Shown piece by piece: positions 1-10,994 of a stretch of 64,000 bases of DNA. The notes under the pieces are model-generated. The model searched no databases and had not been told where the DNA came from. It saw only the letters and a list, made by a program, of their open reading frames with translations. How positions within the stretch are numbered: position 1 is the stretch's first letter; each line of letters starts with the position of its first letter. The stretch comes from Hirundichthys speculiger (taxonomy: Eukaryota; Chordata; Actinopteri; Beloniformes; Exocoetidae), in the NCBI GenBank assembly GCA_018398805.1, contig JAGFBZ010001897.1, positions 161,780 through 225,779 of the forward strand, given 5' to 3'. The translations under genes and the position numbers were made by a program.

Positions 1-1180
1 ACATACATACGTGGCAGGTCATCCCCCTCCCTTCCGCTATATGGCACTGGCAGCAGTCGGCACATGGTTTCAACACATGTTTTACTACCTTCCATTTCCG
101 CTTCCTCCCCATCCGTGGCAGTGGTGCAATGGTCTGGTGTGGCTGTGTGGGTCCTTTTGATTGCCTCACAAAGGGTGGCGGGCAGCTTGTAACGTGGTCG
201 ATTTTGCTCCCCCTCCTTCCAAAGCTTCTTCCCACGGCTTTGGCGCAACACTGGTCTTGCAGCTTGCTGCGCTTTTAGACGCTCCGGGGTGTGTCCGTCT
301 GCTTTCTTCCATTGTGGTGGTGAAGCATACCGTGGTCCAGCAATGCCAAGGCTGCTGTCACTTTGAGTCCAGCTGCCACGTCTGCAGAACACTGCTGCTT
401 TGGTTCACTCATTTTACGAGTTTTATTGTTTTGTGGGTTCAGTTCGCCTGCGCTGCTCTTGGTGCGTCACCGCTGCGCATTCCAGCGCAGCTGATAATAC
501 AGCACGCAGCCCACCAATTTAATTGTTTTAATTTTATTTCTTATTTTGTGGTTATTTTCTTCTGCATTAAGTTTTCTGTATTTTCCTTTTTGTTGTCTTT
601 TTAGGTACATTCTTGTAATTCATATTTATTTAGTTTAGGTTATTTGATTTTCCATAGTCTTGATTAATTGTTTTGTTTAGTTATTTTGTAATTATATTGT
701 CTGACACTCTTCTGTTTTTAACATTTGTTTATTATGGACAGGTGCTGGAGGCTTCATCAGCAGTTTCTTTCTTGGTGGTGGTTCCTTTTTTTCACATTTC
801 CTTTTGCAGTGTGAGTGCAGTGCCACGGGATATTGTTTGGACCATCCTTTTTGTTTGATTTGCCTCTCTGCTGTCTGGTAAGCCAGAGTCCTGTTCCCTC
901 CTCCTCTCAAGCCCTCTTCATTGGTGCCCCTGGCCAGTGTTTTTAAGTGTTTTAATAGCTATTAATAATAAAGTATTGGATTAATACATGTTTCTTGTCT
1001 TCTGGGCTTTGTTTGAACCTGTGTGACCTTGATGTAGTTACGAATTTCCTGAGGGCTAAATGTCCCCAGGTGACATTGTTGCAACTATTCTCCATAAACC
1101 CATGCGCCCTCCCGTCACACATTTATACATGCATAATATGCATAGTTCTCCCAGTCATTTATTAATTCCACAAATTTGCA
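1..1180. other. Anonymous region, possible LTR-like end
   Basis: I recognise no gene here. The open frame at 161-604 has no motif and low-complexity hydrophobic content. Around 966-975 there is an AATAATAAAG polyadenylation-like signal, followed by a short T/G-rich stretch and the text GGTGACATTGTTGCAAC near 1071. A signal followed by a short downstream segment could fit the R-U5 end of a retrotransposon LTR, but no second copy and no target duplication are visible, so this remains a guess. Confidence 0.25.
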
Positions 1181-1225
1181 AGTGCTGCATTCCATACCGT
1201 ACCGTACCGTACCGTCTTCTTCCGC

Positions 1226-3091
1226 TTATCCAAGGTCGGGTCGCGGGGGCATCAGCCGGAGTAAGGAAGCCCAGACCCCCCTCTCCCCGGCCACTTCCTC
1301 CAGTTCCTCTGGGGGGATCCCAAGGCGTTCCCAGGCCAGCCGAGAGACATAGTCCCTCCAGCGTGTCCTGGGTCTTCCCCGGGGTCTCCTCCCAGTGGGC
1401 CGTGCCCGGAACACCTCACCAGGGAGGCACCCAGGAGGCATCCTAACCAGATGCCCGAGCCACCTCATCTGGCTCCTCTCGATGCGGAGGAGCAGCGGTT
1501 CTACTCTGAGCCCTTCCCGGATGACCGAGCTTCTCACCCTATCTCTAAGGGAGAGCTCGGCCACCCTGCGAAGGAAGCTCATTTCAGCCGCTTGTATCCG
1601 CGATCTTGTTCTTTCGGTCACTACCCAAAGCTCATGACCATAGGTGAAGGTGGGAACGTAGATCGACCAGTAAATCGAGAGCTTCGCCTTCCGACTCAGC
1701 TCTCTCTTCACCACAACAGACCGGCGCAGCACCCGCATCACTGCAGATGCCGCACCGATCCGTCTGTCGATCTCCCGCTCCATCCTTCCCTCACTCGTGA
1801 ACAAGATCCCGAGATACTTAAACTCCTCCACTTGGGGAAGGACCTCATCCCCAACCCGGAGAGGGCACTCCACCCTTTTCCGGCTGAGGACCATGGTCTC
1901 GGATTTGGAGGTGCTGATTCTCATCCCAGCCGCTTCACAACCGGCTGCGAATCGCTCCAGCGAGAGCTGTAGATCACGGCTCGATGAAGCCAACAGAACC
2001 ACATCATCTGCAAATAGCAGAGACCCAATCCTGAGGCCACCGAACCGGATCCCCTCGACACCTCGACTGCGCCTAGAAATTCTGTCCATAAAAGTAATGA
2101 ACAGAATCGGTGACAAAGGGCAGCCTTGGCGGAGTCCAACCCTCACTGGAAACAAATCCGACTTACTGCCGGCAATGCGGACCAAACTCTGGCACCGGTC
2201 GTACAGGGACCGGACAGCCCGTATAAGGGAGTCCGGCACCCCATACTCCCGAAGCACCCCCCACAGGAATCCCCGGGGAACACGGTCGAACGCCTTCTCC
2301 AAGTCCACAAAACACATGTAGACTGGTTGGGCGAACTCCCATGCCCCCTCCAAGACCCTGAAGAGGGTGTAGAGCTGGTCCACCGTTCCGCGGCCGGGAC
2401 GAAAACCACACTGCTCCTCCTCAATCCGAGATTCGACTATCCGACGGACCCTCCTCTCCAGGACCCCTGAATAGATCTTCCCAGGGAGGCTGAGGAGTGT
2501 GATCCCCCTGTAGTTGGAACACACCCTCCGGTCCCCCTTTTTAAAGAGGGGGACCACCACCCCAGTCTGCCAATCCAGCGGTACTGTCCCCGACGTCCAC
2601 GCGATGCTGCAGAGGCGTGTCAACCAAGACAGCCCCTCAGCATCCAGGGCCTTGAGGAACTCCGGGCGGATCTCATCCACACCCGGGGCCCTGCCACCGA
2701 GGAGCTTTTTAACCACCTCGGCAACCTCAGCCCCAGAGATAGGAGAGTCCACCCCTGAGTCCCCAGACTCTGCTTCCTCATTGGAAGACGTGTTGGCGGG
2801 ATTGAGGAGGTCTTCGAAGTATTCCCTCCCCCGATCCACAACGTCCCGAGTCGAGGTCAACAGCTCCCCATCCCCACTGTATACAGTGTTGATGGAGCAC
2901 TGCTTCCCCCTCCTGAGACGCCGGATGGTGGACCAGAATCTCTTCGAAGCCGTTCGGAAGTCGTTCTCCATGGCCTCTCCAAACTCCTCCCATGTCCGAG
3001 TTTTTGCCTCAGCACCGCCAAAGCCGCGTCCCGCGTCCCCCCAAAAAGGGTGGGTACTCTGAACTGCTATTTGGTGCGTAAGCACAAACAA
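1226..3091 (-). CDS. Rex3 reverse transcriptase (pol, C-terminal part)
   Basis: The 621-codon frame encodes the reverse transcriptase of the Rex3 element. It starts with a linker containing AEAKTRTWEEFGEAMENDFR. RT motifs follow in order: APGVDEIRPEF, a PLFKKGDRR/SNYRGITLL block, EEEQCGFRPGRGTVDQL, FVDLEKAFDRVPR, GLRQGCPLSPILF and the catalytic LLFADDVVLLASS box. The FADDVV codons lie at 1997-2014. After the thumb comes the RTE-type C-terminal region, with RWLGHLVRMP and GRRPRGRPRTRWRDYV. The frame is uninterrupted to the stop. The annotated methionine is arbitrary, because the true start was upstream in the endonuclease, which is truncated in this copy. The product would copy its own RNA at a nicked target, but this copy cannot nick. 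Confidence 0.93.
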   Translation of the reverse strand: MFVLTHQIAVQSTHPFWGDAGRGFGGAEAKTRTWEEFGEAMENDFRTASKRFWSTIRRLRRGKQCSINTVYSGDGELLTSTRDVVDRGREYFEDLLNPANTSSNEEAESGDSGVDSPISGAEVAEVVKKLLGGRAPGVDEIRPEFLKALDAEGLSWLTRLCSIAWTSGTVPLDWQTGVVVPLFKKGDRRVCSNYRGITLLSLPGKIYSGVLERRVRRIVESRIEEEQCGFRPGRGTVDQLYTLFRVLEGAWEFAQPVYMCFVDLEKAFDRVPRGFLWGVLREYGVPDSLIRAVRSLYDRCQSLVRIAGSKSDLFPVRVGLRQGCPLSPILFITFMDRISRRSRGVEGIRFGGLRIGSLLFADDVVLLASSSRDLQLSLERFAAGCEAAGMRISTSKSETMVLSRKRVECPLRVGDEVLPQVEEFKYLGILFTSEGRMEREIDRRIGAASAVMRVLRRSVVVKRELSRKAKLSIYWSIYVPTFTYGHELWVVTERTRSRIQAAEMSFLRRVAELSLRDRVRSSVIREGLRVEPLLLRIERSQMRWLGHLVRMPPGCLPGEVFRARPTGRRPRGRPRTRWRDYVSRLAWERLGIPPEELEEVAGERGVWASLLRLMPPRPDLG

Positions 3092-3797
3092 CAGTCAGGA
3101 CCCGTCCCCCCACCCGGAGGCGGAGAGAGGCTACCCTCTCGTCCACCGGAGTAAACCCCAATGTACAGGCGCCAAGTCGGGGGGCAATAAGTATGCCCAC
3201 ACCAGCTCGGCGCCTCTCACCCGGAGCAACTCCAGAGTGGAAAAGCGTCCAACCCCTCTCGAGGATACTGGTTCCAGAGCCCAAGCCGTGTGTTGAGGTG
3301 AGTCCAACTATATCTAGCTGGAACCGCTCGACCTCACACACCAGATCAGGCTCCTTCCCCGCCAGAGAGGTGACATTCCACGTCCCTAGAGCTAGCTTCT
3401 GCAGCCGAGGATCGGACCGCCAGGGTCCCCGCATCCGGCCACCGCCCAGCTCACTGCGCACCCGACCTCTATGGCCCCTCCTGCAGGTGGTGAGTCCACT
3501 GGAGTGGGGGCCCATGTTTCCCTTTCGGGCTGAGCCCGACCGGGCCCCATGGGCAAAGGCCCGGCCACCAGGCGCTCGTCTCAGAGCCCCACCTCCAGGC
3601 CTGGCTCCAGAGGGGGGCCCTGGTGACCCGCGTCCGGGCAAGGGAAATCTTGGGCCTCGGTTCTTCTCCATCACAAAGGTCTTTATGAGCCACACTTTGT
3701 CTGGTCCCTCACCTAGAGACCTGTTTGCCATGGGTGACCCTTCCAGGGGCATAAAGCCCACCGACAACATAGCTCCTAAGATCACTGGGACACGCAA
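3009..3797 (-). pseudogene. Rex3 5' leader and truncated AP endonuclease
   Basis: This frame holds the proline/glycine-rich leader of Rex3 followed by the beginning of the apurinic-type endonuclease, LALGTWNVTSLAGKEPDL, then ERFQLDIVGL and RVLTVVCAYAPNSS. In an intact element the domain continues for roughly 200 further residues, with the GDFN and SDHH catalytic motifs, before the reverse transcriptase. Here it stops after EYPPFLGG, and the frame of the RT linker begins in overlapping sequence around 3020-3060. An internal deletion therefore removed the catalytic half of the endonuclease and fused the remainder out of frame to the RT. The 5' end is close to full length. Confidence 0.85.
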
Positions 3798-3861
3798 ACC
3801 CCTCCACCACGATAAGGTGGTGACTCATGGAGGAGTCACAGAATGCAGAGTGCTGCATTCC

Positions 3862-4880
3862 CAATACCAATATTATGATAATATGGACATATTTCCCAAC
3901 TTACACATGAAAATCAAAGCAAAAGCAAAAAAGATATGAAACTGAAACACTTCATTAGTAAGTTCTTCCAGAACACCAGAGGTGCCATCCTTGCGCACTA
4001 CACATGGCTACAGTTGTTGGTCTGCATTCATATAGATCCTTTTTTTTCTTCTATAAGGTTCTACAAAGCACATTGCAAAGTATTTCTCAATTATCTACTC
4101 TCATCTTCTCATTATATACTATGTATGCACTCTACATACAGTATGCAGGGCTTTGTTTCTGCAACCACACTCTGACTGGCATTCAGGATGCAATGTGGGG
4201 TTTAGCATCCTGACACGAGGACCTGTAATCTTCCAGTTGGAGGATCACCTGCTCTTTCCACTGGATCATGATCAGCCAAACAGAGCCCATGTATAGCACT
4301 AACATTTAAGTGAAAGTATGTCATCCAAACTATTGACAATAAACAATACAATGTGAAAAGAATATTTTACATATTTGCCTCAACATTTCATGCTATAATT
4401 AAAAAAAAATGTTTCTTGGTATGAGAGACCCAGTCGTCATATTTGATTTACGTGTTTAGACATCAATTGGTATTTCATTTGTGCATAATTATTAGGCTGT
4501 TAAGTGTTTAGTCATGGTAAGCAATATTGGTCCCCTATTTCTGTCTTCTTACAATAGTCTCATTTATGTGTGTGTTAGTGTGTGTGAGTGACAGAGAGAG
4601 AGAGAGAGAGAGAGAGGCTGCTTCCTAGTCTCTCCACGTGCCTCTCGTCTGCAGCAGCCTGCTGTTCGATGAGAACATTCAGCTAAATGTCTGATCGATA
4701 AGCGCTGGCAGCACTGCTGCTACAGCCAGAATAATGAGGAGGAGAAGGAGGCAGGGCTTGTGAACACACTCAGTATCTGTAAATGGTTGAATGTTTGTTT
4801 AGGTGTTCTTAGTTCCTGATTTTCTATGTATGGTCTGATATGTATGCAGCTATTGGCTCATGTCACAATCTTCTCAAAGA
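3862..4880. other. Non-coding flank, no gene seen
   Basis: I see no gene. The stretch is AT-rich, with a polyadenine run near 4400 and a (GA)n microsatellite at about 4590-4616 preceded by a TG-rich run. The segment 4620-4760 is less AT-rich but has no splice-bounded open frame. Confidence 0.4.
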
Positions 4881-5498
4881 CACTTCAGTTTAATGTTTCT
4901 GCCCTGAGTGTCTTTACAATATTTGTGTGTTTTATTCTGAATCGAGGTGGGCAAATCCAGTCCTAGAGGGAAAGTGTATTGCATCTCTTCGATGTTTCCC
5001 TGTTTCACCTCATATGAATCAAAGGAAAGGGTTGTTGACAGACTTGTGCAGACTTTGATGACTAGCTGATGGTGACTCATTCATTTGAATCAGGTGTGTT
5101 TTTTCAGGGAAGCATAAGGTAATTTTTACATGCTGGACACTAGGGGTGGGCGGTACACCGGTGTCATAGTCATCACCGGTGTGACACTGCGCCACGACAT
5201 GGATTTTGCAATACCGTCAATACCGTAATAAATCAATTATGAAATAATGAGCCTAAATAAGGCATTACATTTTCTTCAAACGTTCAGCTGTGGTCTGAAT
5301 ACCTGTCCTTATATACTATAGGCTATATCTTGTAGCAAATAAAAAAAATAAAACATATTCGTATCAGCTTTGCAGGACGTAAAAAGGGAGTGGCCATTAA
5401 ATTAGCGTAACGAGCACTTAACCTGGGCAATCAATAAAGAAACGACTGGTGAAACATCATAAAAAAGATCGGGCCTGTAGCATATTTTCTGAAAAGAG

Positions 5499-6360
5499 AT
5501 GAGTGGAATGGAGACCGAGGCCGTTGGAGAGGAAACTCTGGTTCCAAAAAGAGGAGGCACCTCCGTTATTTGGAACTGGTTCGGTTTTAAATCATCCGAC
5601 ACGGAGCAAACTTCGGTGATATGCAAGGTTTGCCGCCGTGTTGTGACAGCAAGAGGTGGAAACACAAGCAACCTGTTTCATCACTTAAAAAACACGCACG
5701 CCCGTGAATATGAAGAGGCAACCTGGGCCAAAACGAGCGCAAGTGGGACCAGCAGCACCAGCGGAGCATGTCCCAAGACTACACAGCTTTCACTGCAGGC
5801 ATCGTTCACTGCTGCTACACCTTACGACAAGAGTAGTAAGAAATGGAAAGATATTACCAGGGCAATTACCCTATATATCGCAAAGGACATGGTGCCCATT
5901 CAAACCATAGAGAGAGATGGCTTCAGACATTTGGTTCACACTCTGGACTCAAGATACGAGCTGCCTGGTCGGAAATTTTTTAGCCAGAAGTGTCTGCCAG
6001 AGCTGTACACGGAGGTACGGGACAGAGTCATGAACGAAATTCGCCACCTTGAAGCCTACTCGGCCACTACTGATTTATGGTCCAGCCGGACTACTGAGCC
6101 ATACGTTAGCCTCACCATCCACTTCATTGACGATGACTGGAAGTTGCGCAGCAGATGCCTACAGACCGCCTTCTTCCCTGAAGACCACACCGGAGTAATA
6201 ATTGCGTTAGGACTGAAGGATGCACTTTCTGCCTGGGGCTTGGATGAAGCGCATCTGGTGTGCATGACAACTGACAGCGGTGCAAACATGGTGCGCGCTC
6301 TGGAAATCAATAAATGGACGAGACTCGCATGTTTTGGACACAGACTGCACAACGCTATTG
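5499..6360 (+). CDS. hAT transposase exon 1: BED finger and N-terminal core
   Basis: This is the first coding exon of a ZBED-like hAT transposase, which would bind the element ends and cut them out. The methionine at 5499 begins MSGMETEAVGEE. A BED zinc finger follows at about residues 24-70, with the aromatic NWFGF, the cysteine pair CKVC and the histidine pair HHLKNTH. The transposase core then starts: SKKWKDITRAITLYIAKDM, ELPGRKFFSQKCLP, SATTDLWSSRTTEPY and CMTTDSGANMVRAL, the last carrying a conserved catalytic-region aspartate. The exon ends at ACFGHRLHNAIG with a consensus GTAAGT donor at 6361. Reading past the donor gives only intron-encoded residues. The exon is open throughout. Confidence 0.88.
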
Positions 6361-6752
6361 GTAAGTTACACTATCTAAACCTAACATTTCATATTCAGAA
6401 AATTTGTCAAGTCCTTTTCTGTTTGTATTTAATAAAATAAGACAAAAACAAATGTAAGGGTGCCACATTAGTATTGTATTGTTCATTGTTAGTATTGTTT
6501 AGCCGTGATTCCTCTGGGGACCGGATCAGAAAGTAAAAAAAAAACACACATATAAAATACAAATATCAACATCAGATTATATGAAAAATATAATTTAAAA
6601 ATATGTACAATATGTCTGTGTTTAAAATGAAAAAGCTGTACTATTTGTAAATACTTATGCTGCTCTTCAGTTAATGGTTTATTAAGTTTTTCGACTATGA
6701 TAACCTACTTTTCCAACTATGCTAATATCTTTATTCATTCTTTTTACTTCCC
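6361..6752 (+). other. hAT transposase intron
   Basis: The AT-rich segment begins with GTAAGT directly after the HRLHNAIG codons and ends in a pyrimidine-rich TTTTTACTTCCCAG acceptor. The related relic at 13411-15721 has its intron donor at the same protein position (HRLHSAVG). Confidence 0.7.
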
Positions 6753-8296
6753 AGAGAGGAGTGTCCAACCTGATGCTCGAGTTGCACGTGTTGTGGAAAA
6801 AATTAGATCCGATCTTGATGAGAAAATCAGAATAGAATTTATTACAGAGAAAGAAGACAGACATACAAATACTTGTGGCCACAAGGAGAGCCACCAGCCA
6901 CCACTCGCAGAGTGCCGGCTAATGACTCTGCAGATACAAGATGAAGCTGATTTTTATACCAGACAGCAAGGTGTTACAGGTTTGCATACAGAGTGTAGAC
7001 ACAGCAGGTGGTGGAGGCAGACAGTTGAGTTGCCTTAGCCATTTGTCTCAAGACAGACTGATTGAGTTTATACAGAGGCATTTGTTTAAACAGACTGATT
7101 GAGTTTAGCAACTTTAAAAAGTCCCTTGGTCAAGGAGTTATTTAGTTGATGCTAATTGAATTTAGGAAGTCACAGCTGACCCCCGTAATTTGCCTTTGTC
7201 AGACATTTGGTCTCGTGTGACACAGACAAATCACTTCTAAACATATTGTTAGATGACAAAATTACAAGATGAAATAAACCAAATAAAAATTTCCACCACA
7301 CACGGGCCACAGGTATGTGCAAAAAAGTGGTCAGTTCATTCTCCTACAGCTGGAAAAAGAAGAAGGCCCTGACCAGTGCACAGAGAGAGCTGAACCTGCC
7401 CCCCCACAAGCTGGTCACAGAATCCCCAACAAGGTGGGGGTCCCGTGTCAAAATGATGGAAAGGGTGTTGGAGCAGGAGAAGGAGAAAGGCCATCACTCA
7501 AGTCCTGGCAGCAGACCAAAAGTCACGTCACCTTCTACCCACCTGGCAAGACATTGAGGTGTTGGAGGCCATAACCAAAGCACTGAAGCCTCTGCAAGAT
7601 TTTACAGATGCCCTGTCAGGAGAGGAGTATGTTAGTGTCTCCTATGTCAAGCCAGTCCTGCATCTTCTCAATTCAGATATTTTGAAGCCAGAAGAAGACA
7701 AAGCAGGACTGTGCGAGGACATCAAGAAGAGGGTCCTGGATTATTTAAACGAAAAATACAACGATCCTGCCACTGACGAGCTGCTCACCATGGCAACATT
7801 CCTGGACCCACGGTTCAAGACCACCTACATACCACCCGAAAAGTTGGAGGAAGTGAGGAGCAGAGTGGCTACAGAAACCAAAGCACTGGAGGAGAAGACA
7901 GCCACAGATGCCTCTTCCACAGAGGACCAAAGCAAGGGGGAAACTAGCACTGCTCCTGCACAACTGAAAAAGCCCAAGACCAGCCTGGGCAGTTTCTTCA
8001 AAAAGAGCAGCAGTGCACCACCAAAGCAGCAGGGCATTGACATGGAGCTAGATGGCTACCTGCTGATGGTGACGGCTGACAGTGACTCTGATCCACTGGA
8101 GTGGTGGCGTCTCCAGTGTTCCCACTTCCCCCGCATTAGCCGCCTGGCAAAAAAATACTTATGCATCCCAGCCACAAGCTCACCCTCCGAGCGTGCATTC
8201 AGCACAGGGGGCAATATTGTAACAAGTTCCAGGGCATCACTGAAGCCAGAAAATGTTGACAGGCTGGTGTTCCTGGCAAAGAACTTGAATGTCTAG
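6753..8296 (+). pseudogene. hAT transposase C-terminal exon, broken
   Basis: After the intron the coding text resumes with ERSVQPDARVARVV near 6753. The expected continuation, MCKKVVSSFSYSWKKKKAL, appears only at 7315, so about 515 bases separate two halves of what should be one exon. A single-base shift in the GAGAAGGAGAAAGG run near 7490 breaks the frame again. It is restored from about 7490 to the stop at 8296, including LLTMATFLDPRFKT, a Ser/Lys-rich linker and the hAT dimerisation segment ATSSPSERAFSTGGNIV followed by SSRASLKPENVDRLVFL. Downstream, AATAAATAT near 8431 may be its polyadenylation signal. The gene is inactive as it stands but only lightly damaged. Confidence 0.85.
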
Positions 8297-8811
8297 TTTC
8301 ATCAGAGTTTGGATGAAGAGAGAGTTAGTTTTTGTGAAAAGTACACGTTATTACACTGTTCTTGTGTTACTAAACTGCTAATTTTTGTTTTGTTGTACAC
8401 TGTTAAGTAAGATCTTTAGTTTTTTTGCCAAATAAATATGTTGAGAATGCATAATACTCTCCCATGTCTCTTTTTGATAAGGATACCTACCATTTACTTA
8501 TTATATTATAAAAATATTAACTTTATTCACATAAAGGGACAAGACAGGCTACTCCTCCCAAAACGTACCAAAAAATACCGTGATATTATACCGTCACCGT
8601 TCAAAAGATGAAAAATACCGTGATATTAATTTTAGGTCATATCGCCCACCCCTACTGGACACATGCTGGACACTAGCCCTCAAGGAGTAGATTTACCCAC
8701 CCTGATGTAGAATAAAACAGACAAATATCGTATTGTATCGACACTTGGGGCAGGAACATTGTAGATGGTCTTCACTTAAACAGCACCTTTTGAACAGGTT
8801 ATGTAAAGATC

Positions 8812-9190
8812 TTTTAAAGTCCCCCAGTAGAACAATGGAGTCCCCACTCTGAGCACTTTCTAACACTCCTACTAAGTACTCCAAGAAGGCAAAATACTCT
8901 GAATTGCTTTTTAGTGCATAGGCATGACCTGAATTCTCAGAGAATCCTCTAACCTACTAGGGATTAGAGAATATACAGATTTGAAGCTGGGGGTCTATAA
9001 GTATCCTCACTCCAGCTTCACGCATTTAATCCTGAACAAGTCCAGAGTGGAATATGGTTCAGTCTTTCTGAAGGAGATTGGTTCCACACTGTCCGTTGAA
9101 GTGAGCCTGACTGCATGTTGTTTCAGAAGCCAAGAGTCAGCGTGCCAAGGTCTCTGCCTTCAGCTGCAACCCAAATTGTAAAGTACTCTC
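8812..9190 (-). pseudogene. Decayed RTE/Rex3-like endonuclease fragment
   Basis: On the minus strand, 8884 to 8812 reads [14 protein letters not shown], the [11 protein letters not shown] motif of the RTE endonuclease. The stretch 8885-9170 aligns base for base, with many changes, to the Rex3 endonuclease at 3070-3400; for example AAGTCCAGAGTGGAATATGG corresponds to a block at 3228. No frame is open for long. It is an older, separate insertion than the Rex3 copy at 1194-3848, and it retains the GDF motif that the younger copy has lost. Confidence 0.75.
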
Positions 9191-9937
9191 CCCTGCGCAG
9201 GGCTTTGTGGGGTCTTCTTCTGCTTCCTTTATGCACTGACTATTTCCACCCTGTCTCTTGTCTAAGTTTGAGATTGTCCTGGATAATCTCATAGCACTAA
9301 CTTTGTCTTCTTTCTGTAGTCTCTCTCCCTTCTCCTTTTGCAGGTCCCACAATGGTGTTGATGGTTCCTACTGCAGCTGCTGCTCAGTTCCTTCTCCTGT
9401 ATTACCTATGGCGGGCAGTACAGTAGTGCAGTACAGTAGTGCTATGAAGTGTCATCTTGCTATGACACTTAATAGCAAAATGGTTTAGTTGGATCTCAGT
9501 TCAGTTGGGTTTTTCTCAGTGGAGGTAACAGGTATAATTATGGAGATAACACCAAAAAAATAAATCGATCTAATTAATGTGTGTGTGGCAGTGAGAGAAA
9601 GCTGGTTGAGTTGTAATAGCACCTTGAGTGGTCCCGGGTCTAGAGCGGCGCTATTTGAGAACATTGTTGCTGTTGTGGTCTGCCCCATTGTAGTGTGGGC
9701 ACAGCCAAGTGCCATGCTCAGTAGGGGATCCAAGGCAGACTGAGATCATGATGGTTGGTAATAATGATGAAAATACTTACCATTGTTATTGTTAGTATTA
9801 CTGTTATCTTGTTATCTGAATGAGTGATATTAATACAAATAGTCATTCAGGCTAACAAGGTCCATGTCAGGTGTTAAGGGACCAGGGCACGCTAGTAAGA
9901 AAGTTCAGGGTCAACATAACACCACTGAGATTGGGTA
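9191..9937. other. Non-coding, no gene seen
   Basis: No gene is visible. The sequence is mixed in composition, with a short direct repeat CAGTACAGTAGTGCAGTACAGTAG near 9415-9440. Confidence 0.35.
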
Positions 9938-10232
9938 TTAACCCTTTAAGCGCCAAAGTCGCAATATTGCGACAAGCAACATTGCTGAATAAAACAGGCT
10001 GTATCTATAAATGTGGTGCCGAATCATGTCACTACTTTTCACCAGGAGATAGGAGACATGTGTGCCTGTAATCTGAGTAGATTTTTTGGGGGTGGTGCCA
10101 TTCAAAGTTTCAGAGAAAAATATTTTGCAAAATACCCACCGTTGCAGACTCAGGGCAGCGCAGCAGCGGTAGTAGAGCTGAACGGAGCGAGAGCAGAACA
10201 GAGCGAAAGAGTATTTTTTTCATTTACTTACG

Positions 10233-10790
10233 ATGCCGAGAGGCCGGTTTACCATCAACGAAGTACTTCGTCAGTTACTGACTGACTCCGATTCCGAGGA
10301 GGAAAACGTAGAGTTGTTCAGTGACGAAGAAACTGACATGAGTAGTAACGGCGGGTCCGCACGCCATAGTCCACAACCATCACACAGTATAACAGGTGCT
10401 TCACCTCAGTGTGGCTTGCAAAAAACAAGCAGAGGATGTGGTTGGGATGTCAGAGGGTCTCATAACATCCGCGATTATGGGTGAATGTAGCGGGGATGAA
10501 AACAGCCACGGTTGTGGAAGCCGCGGGAGAAAACACACCGCAAATGGCGGTGGAAATGGCGTTCAACGCCGCACCACAAATCACGGCGGCAATGATTATA
10601 ATGATGATGGCTGGGAATTCTTGAGAGGAGAGGAAGAATATTTAAAGTGGTTCCCAAATTTTGATGAGCCTGTTGGTTATTGTGGAGACGATCTGACAAA
10701 TTTTGAGCCACTTGATTTCATCTCTCTTTTTCTGAATTATGAATTCTGGAGCCTCATCACCCATGAAACATCCGTCAGTGTGGAGTAGGT
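10233..10790 (+). pseudogene. piggyBac transposase N-terminal remnant
   Basis: The reading MPRGRFTINEVLRQLLTDSD followed by a Glu/Asp/Ser-rich stretch is the usual N-terminus of fish piggyBac (PGBD-like) transposases. A frame change near 10410 moves the reading to a Gly/His/Asn-rich segment. It then reaches DLTNFEPLDFISLFLNYEFW and SLITHET, which correspond to the start of the conserved transposase domain (PLDFF.LFF..E). Nothing of the catalytic aspartates follows, because sequence after about 10790 is unrelated. The frames are broken and no function is expected. Confidence 0.75.
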
Positions 10791-10994
10791 CTTTGTGCTG
10801 TGTCTTGCAATGAAAGATACCACACACTGAAAAACTACAAGCAGTGCCATCTTGATCATTGAAGGTCTTTGAAAATAATACAATTCTATATGGCCCCCAA
10901 ACAGTGCCTAAAGATTATACAATCAGTGAATTTATTTCTATCAAAAATTGTATTTCATACTGAATATATTTCACATTGACTGTTGAAAGTATTC

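Larger units (their letters stand above)
1194..3848 (-). mobile_element. Rex3 (RTE-clade) non-LTR retrotransposon, internally deleted
   Basis: This is a minus-strand LINE whose 3' end lies at 1194 and whose 5' end lies near 3848. The insertion is flanked by a perfect 13-bp target duplication, AGTGCTGCATTCC, at 1181-1193 and 3849-3861. The 3' tail is a short tandem repeat, (ACGGT)n on the minus strand, as expected for RTE elements. The text CGGTGACAAAGGGCAGCC at 2110 and the complement of TGGCAGACTGGGGTGGTGGT near 2553 match the well-known Rex3 PCR primer sites. The order on the minus strand is a 5' leader, the start of an endonuclease, a deletion, a reverse transcriptase and the tail. Clear flanking repeats and largely open frames suggest a fairly young copy. 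Confidence 0.95.
5141..8654 (+). mobile_element. ZBED-type hAT DNA transposon, 3.5 kb
   Basis: The termini are inverted: TAGGGGTGGGCGGTA at the left and the complement of TAGGGGTGGGCGATA at the right. A perfect 8-bp target duplication, CTGGACAC, flanks the element at 5133-5140 and 8655-8662. Both are diagnostic of the hAT superfamily. Subterminal sequence contains complementary 'AATACCGTGATATTA' type blocks. The element carries a spliced transposase gene of which exon 1 and the C-terminal exon are well preserved, but it has a frameshift and an extra 0.5-kb segment, so this copy is probably not autonomous. It inserted into the MITE at 4888-8760. Confidence 0.93.
4888..8760. mobile_element. Interrupted inverted-repeat MITE hosting the hAT
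   Basis: The sequence 4888-4980 and the reverse complement of 8668-8760 align over about 90 bases with roughly 80% identity. Shared blocks include TTTGTSTGTTTTATTCT and GGTGGGYAAATCYA. Removing the 3.5-kb hAT between them leaves an element of about 370 bp with inverted ends. The inner block AGGTGGGCAAATCCAGTCC resembles a hAT-type MITE common in fish, but I cannot place the outermost boundaries or see a target duplication. Confidence 0.5.

Noticed and set aside
161..604. 147-codon open frame on the plus strand
   Set aside because: No domain, signal or splice context; hydrophobic low-complexity end in T-rich DNA. Likely chance.
1060..2470. Plus-strand frames across the Rex3 copy
   Set aside because: Shadows of the minus-strand reverse transcriptase; they carry no domain of their own.
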